From the NCBI GenBank assembly GCA_910583675.1, contig CAJTYH010000070.1:1-7170 (forward strand): DNA of 7,170 nt. Reading direction: 5' to 3'. Shown here piece by piece: positions 5,573 to 7,170 of this stretch. Position 1 is the stretch's first letter, and each line of letters begins with the position of its first letter. The DNA comes from an uncultured Muribaculaceae bacterium (GTDB lineage Bacteria; Bacteroidota; Bacteroidia; Bacteroidales; Muribaculaceae). The position numbers and the translations under genes are program-made. Below the pieces are notes generated by a model. It was not told where the DNA came from, did no database searches, and worked only from the letters and a program-made list of their open reading frames with translations.

Positions 5573-6265
5573 TCAATCCTCGAGGTAGTAGACGATGGTG
5601 GATACCACGCGTACTTTCTTGATGGAAGGGTTGGAAGTGTCGTCTATGGAGAACTGACCCTGGTTGGCGGTCTTCATCTTGCCTACCTGCGATCCGGAGT
5701 CCTTTGCAAACTGTGCGGCGGCCTCGCGTGCGTTTTTGGTGGCATCGGCGATCATGGCAGGCTTTATGTCGTTAAGGGCAGTGTACTGGTAGTTGATGTA
5801 TGAGTTGCTGAAGGGGATGCCCTCTTTCAGAAGTTCCGCCTGACGTTCGATAAGTTCCTTTACCTGTTTTACCTTTGCCGTATTTACGGTGACGGTGCAG
5901 CTCAACGAGTAGTTGTATTTGAAGTTGCCTGATGAGTACTGGTTTGTAGTGGCGTTGTATGTATCGGGCGTACCGATGGTAATGTCTTCTTTGGTGATGC
6001 CGTTGGATGTGAGGAAAGCGACGATCTTCTGGTTGTAGGAGGTCATCTGGTCATATAGCGCCATGAGATCGTTCCCGGCTACGCTGTACTGTATCGGCCA
6101 TGTCACATTGTTGGCTTCCACCTCACGCTCGGCCAACCCTTTCACTGTTACCTGACGGTCGCGGAAAGCCATGTTGTTTATTCCCGAACGGATGAATATC
6201 CCCAGGAAGAAGATGCCGGCAGCAATCAGCAGTGCGGCGATGATGTTTGTGGAATTTAGTTTCAT
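5573..6265 (-). CDS. SIMPL (DUF541) domain protein, membrane anchored
   Basis: The 230-residue product has a short basic start (MKLNST), one membrane segment at about residues 8-26 acting as an uncleaved anchor or signal, then a SIMPL domain to the end. The domain opens RQVTVKGLAEREVEANNVTW and closes VRVVSTIVYYLED. SIMPL proteins face the envelope and are poorly understood; some are linked to oxidative stress or outer-membrane organisation. The gene is convergent with the redox operon and separated from it by the shared terminator, so it is not co-transcribed with it. A possible -7 box on the minus strand is TAATTTCG (plus-strand 6335-6342, one mismatch), but no convincing -33 element accompanies it. 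Several GAT and CAT codons surround the start; the ATG at 6265 gives the natural N-terminus. Confidence 0.9.
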   Translation of the reverse strand: MKLNSTNIIAALLIAAGIFFLGIFIRSGINNMAFRDRQVTVKGLAEREVEANNVTWPIQYSVAGNDLMALYDQMTSYNQKIVAFLTSNGITKEDITIGTPDTYNATTNQYSSGNFKYNYSLSCTVTVNTAKVKQVKELIERQAELLKEGIPFSNSYINYQYTALNDIKPAMIADATKNAREAAAQFAKDSGSQVGKMKTANQGQFSIDDTSNPSIKKVRVVSTIVYYLED

Positions 6266-6483
6266 GATGAAATAGTTTTAGTTGTCTTTGTAATATGACT
6301 TTCGGCGTTGGTCAGGGTTTAACCGGTAATTATGCGAAATTATAATGCAGTGAAAACGGGTGTCCGTTGACGCATGAGCATTATGATTGCAAGCATTGTT
6401 ATAATGCGTCCGACGGTGGTTTTGTTTGTGGGGTTTCCCGGATTTTCTGTTTTTTTAGGCATGTGGGCTGAAAGGTATGCGCG
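6266..6483. other. Divergent intergenic region with nested inverted repeats
   Basis: This stretch separates the SIMPL and amidase starts. It has an imperfect 12-bp stem, CCGTTGACGCAT (6364-6375) against ATGCGTCCGACGG (6404-6416), with one bulged C and one G-U pair. Nested within it is GCATTAT (6378-6384), which can pair with ATAATGC at 6401-6407 or with the identical copy at 6342-6348. No independent gene is visible. An ATG at 6374 opens a frame continuous with the amidase and would add a hydrophobic stretch, discussed under that gene. Confidence 0.45.
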
Positions 6484-6491
6484 TAACTTTG
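6484..6491 (+). promoter_or_regulatory. -7 promoter box of the amidase gene
   Basis: TAACTTTG (6484-6491) matches TAnnTTTG exactly and is identical to the prfB box. The -33 element is poor: TGTG at 6462-6465 with an 18-bp spacer is the best candidate. The predicted start of transcription near 6498 leaves about 17 bases of A-rich leader before ATG 6515, the usual arrangement in this phylum. Confidence 0.55.
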
Positions 6492-6514
6492 CGGACGTTG
6501 ATTCTAAAACAATA

Positions 6515-6961
6515 ATGTTTATGCAAAAAGAATGTATAGAGCGCATTGAGGCATGTGTGAACGGCCTCCGGCTGGAAAGCTCCAGAAAGATAGACATGAT
6601 AGTGCTTCACTGCAGTGCGACCCCGCAAGGACGAGATGTCACGGTGGATGATGTCCGGCGATGGCATCTGCAGCGTGGTTTCGCCGATGTGGGCTATCAT
6701 TTCGTGATAAGGCTTGACGGGACGGTGGAGACAGGCCGTGCGATAGACAAGGTCGGCGCACATTGCAAAGGGCATAACAGAAATTCGATCGGGATATGTT
6801 ATGTGGGCGGCGCTGACGACAAGTTGCGCTCGAAGGATACGCGCACACTGGAGCAGATGCACACCCTTGATCTGTTGCTCCGCAGGCTCCGGGAGGTCTA
6901 TCCAAAGGCTGTGGTGAGGAAGCACCGGGAACTGGCCGCAACCGACTGCCCCGGTTTTTAA
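6515..6961 (+). CDS. N-acetylmuramoyl-L-alanine amidase, T7-lysozyme/PGRP type
   Basis: The 148-residue protein belongs to the Amidase_2/PGRP fold, which cleaves the bond between MurNAc and L-alanine in peptidoglycan using zinc. Visible family features are H32 in IVLHCSAT, Y61 in DVGYHF, the GAHCKGHNRNSIGICYVGG stretch, and H137 and C145 in KHRELAATDCPGF. H32, H137 and C145 correspond to the zinc ligands H17, H122 and C130 of T7 lysozyme. The position of the T7 catalytic lysine K128 is T143, a change I believe also occurs in other PGRP amidases. The protein stops three residues after the zinc cysteine, shorter than I expect of relatives. ATG 6515 (or 6521) is preferred because it follows the promoter and an A-rich leader; from there no signal peptide is visible. 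The alternative ATG 6374 would add 47 residues with a hydrophobic start. Domestic wall turnover, a prophage remnant or an exported effector are all possible. Confidence 0.85.
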   Translation: MFMQKECIERIEACVNGLRLESSRKIDMIVLHCSATPQGRDVTVDDVRRWHLQRGFADVGYHFVIRLDGTVETGRAIDKVGAHCKGHNRNSIGICYVGGADDKLRSKDTRTLEQMHTLDLLLRRLREVYPKAVVRKHRELAATDCPGF

Positions 6962-6962
6962 T

Positions 6963-6990
6963 CGGATAGGATTTGGTTATAGTCTATCCG
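6963..6990 (+). terminator. Weak hairpin after the amidase gene
   Basis: CGGATAG (6963-6969) is a perfect inverted repeat of CTATCCG (6984-6990), starting two bases after the amidase stop, with a 14-base loop. No T-tract follows (TATTGTAGCG), so intrinsic termination is uncertain. Confidence 0.4.
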
Positions 6991-7062
6991 TATTGTAGCG
7001 CATGTTTATGCATGCATATTTATACCATGCTAAACAAATGATAAAAATGATGAAAAACAAAA

Positions 7063-7094
7063 TTTGCAAATGTGTGGATTGTGTGCTATATTTG
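7063..7094 (+). promoter_or_regulatory. Near-perfect Bacteroidota promoter
   Basis: TTTG (7063-7066), a 20-bp spacer and TATATTTG (7087-7094) match the full TTTG-N20-TAnnTTTG consensus, the best promoter in the window. The predicted start of transcription is near 7101, about 24 bases before the ATG at 7125. Confidence 0.8.
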
Positions 7095-7124
7095 TGAAAT
7101 AATCAATCAGATATCTTAAATTTG

Positions 7125-7170
7125 ATGCCTATGATACGTAAAGCAGTTTTTTTGTGTTTCTTCTTGCTAT
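7125..7170 (+). CDS. Start of an exported-protein gene, cut by the window end
   Basis: An open frame begins at ATG 7125 (or ATG 7131) downstream of a strong promoter and runs off the window. The visible residues read MPMIRKAVFLCFFLL and one more leucine. A basic start followed by an unbroken hydrophobic run is typical of a signal peptide or a first membrane segment; a cleavage or lipoprotein site would lie beyond the edge. ATG 7131 gives the more typical signal peptide start (MIRKAVF). Function cannot be judged from 15 residues. Confidence 0.6.
   Translation, partial: MPMIRKAVFLCFFLL

Noticed and set aside
7047..7097. 16-codon frame MMKNKICKCVDCVLYL
   Set aside because: It overlaps the -33 and -7 elements of the 7063-7094 promoter, so it would not be on that transcript; no support for translation.
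1..7170. CRISPR array, tRNA, rRNA or mobile element
   Set aside because: No regularly spaced direct repeats, no tRNA cloverleaf, rRNA segment or transposase/integrase coding was seen by eye.

Overview
The window looks like chromosomal DNA of a Bacteroidales bacterium (phylum Bacteroidota) of moderate G+C, roughly one half by eye. The main evidence is the form of the promoters. TAnnTTTG -7 boxes, mostly with a TTTG-like element about 20 bp upstream, precede four of the transcription units (boxes at 43-50, 1568-1575, 6484-6491 and 7087-7094). Shine-Dalgarno sequences are mostly weak or absent, and the RF2 and SIMPL proteins have a Bacteroidota flavour. I cannot name the genus.

Layout: (1) 75-1196 (+) prfB, peptide chain release factor 2, in one uninterrupted frame, followed by a terminator (1237-1281) and a second strong hairpin. 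(2) 1197-1624 is a 428-bp intergenic region with hairpins, palindromes, A-tracts and a good promoter, but no convincing gene. (3) 1625-5494 (+) is a tight four-gene operon. It encodes a membrane protein that looks like NapH fused to NapG, a Tat-signal lipoprotein that is an aldo/keto reductase with a C-terminal two-cluster ferredoxin domain, a DUF1893 (TM1506-like) protein, and a small polytopic membrane protein resembling an ECF-transporter S component. The operon ends in a strong hairpin (5514-5555) shared with the convergent next gene. (4) 5573-6265 (-) encodes a membrane-anchored SIMPL (DUF541) protein. (5) 6515-6961 (+) encodes a short T7-lysozyme/PGRP-type N-acetylmuramoyl-L-alanine amidase. 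(6) 7063-7094 is a near-perfect promoter driving an exported-protein gene that begins at 7125/7131 and is cut by the window edge.

The most interesting part is the operon at 1625-5494. The first protein is predicted to take electrons at the membrane (NapH-like half) and deliver them to a NapG-like four-cluster half that follows an internal RRRFLG Tat-like motif. The second protein is a Tat-exported, lipid-anchored AKR with its own two clusters. Together they suggest a menaquinol-to-envelope electron route ending in an extracytoplasmic reductase, with no nitrate reductase gene in the window. The roles of the DUF1893 protein and the orphan S component are unknown; supplying or handling a cofactor or substrate is one possibility. 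This is inference from domain content and gene order.
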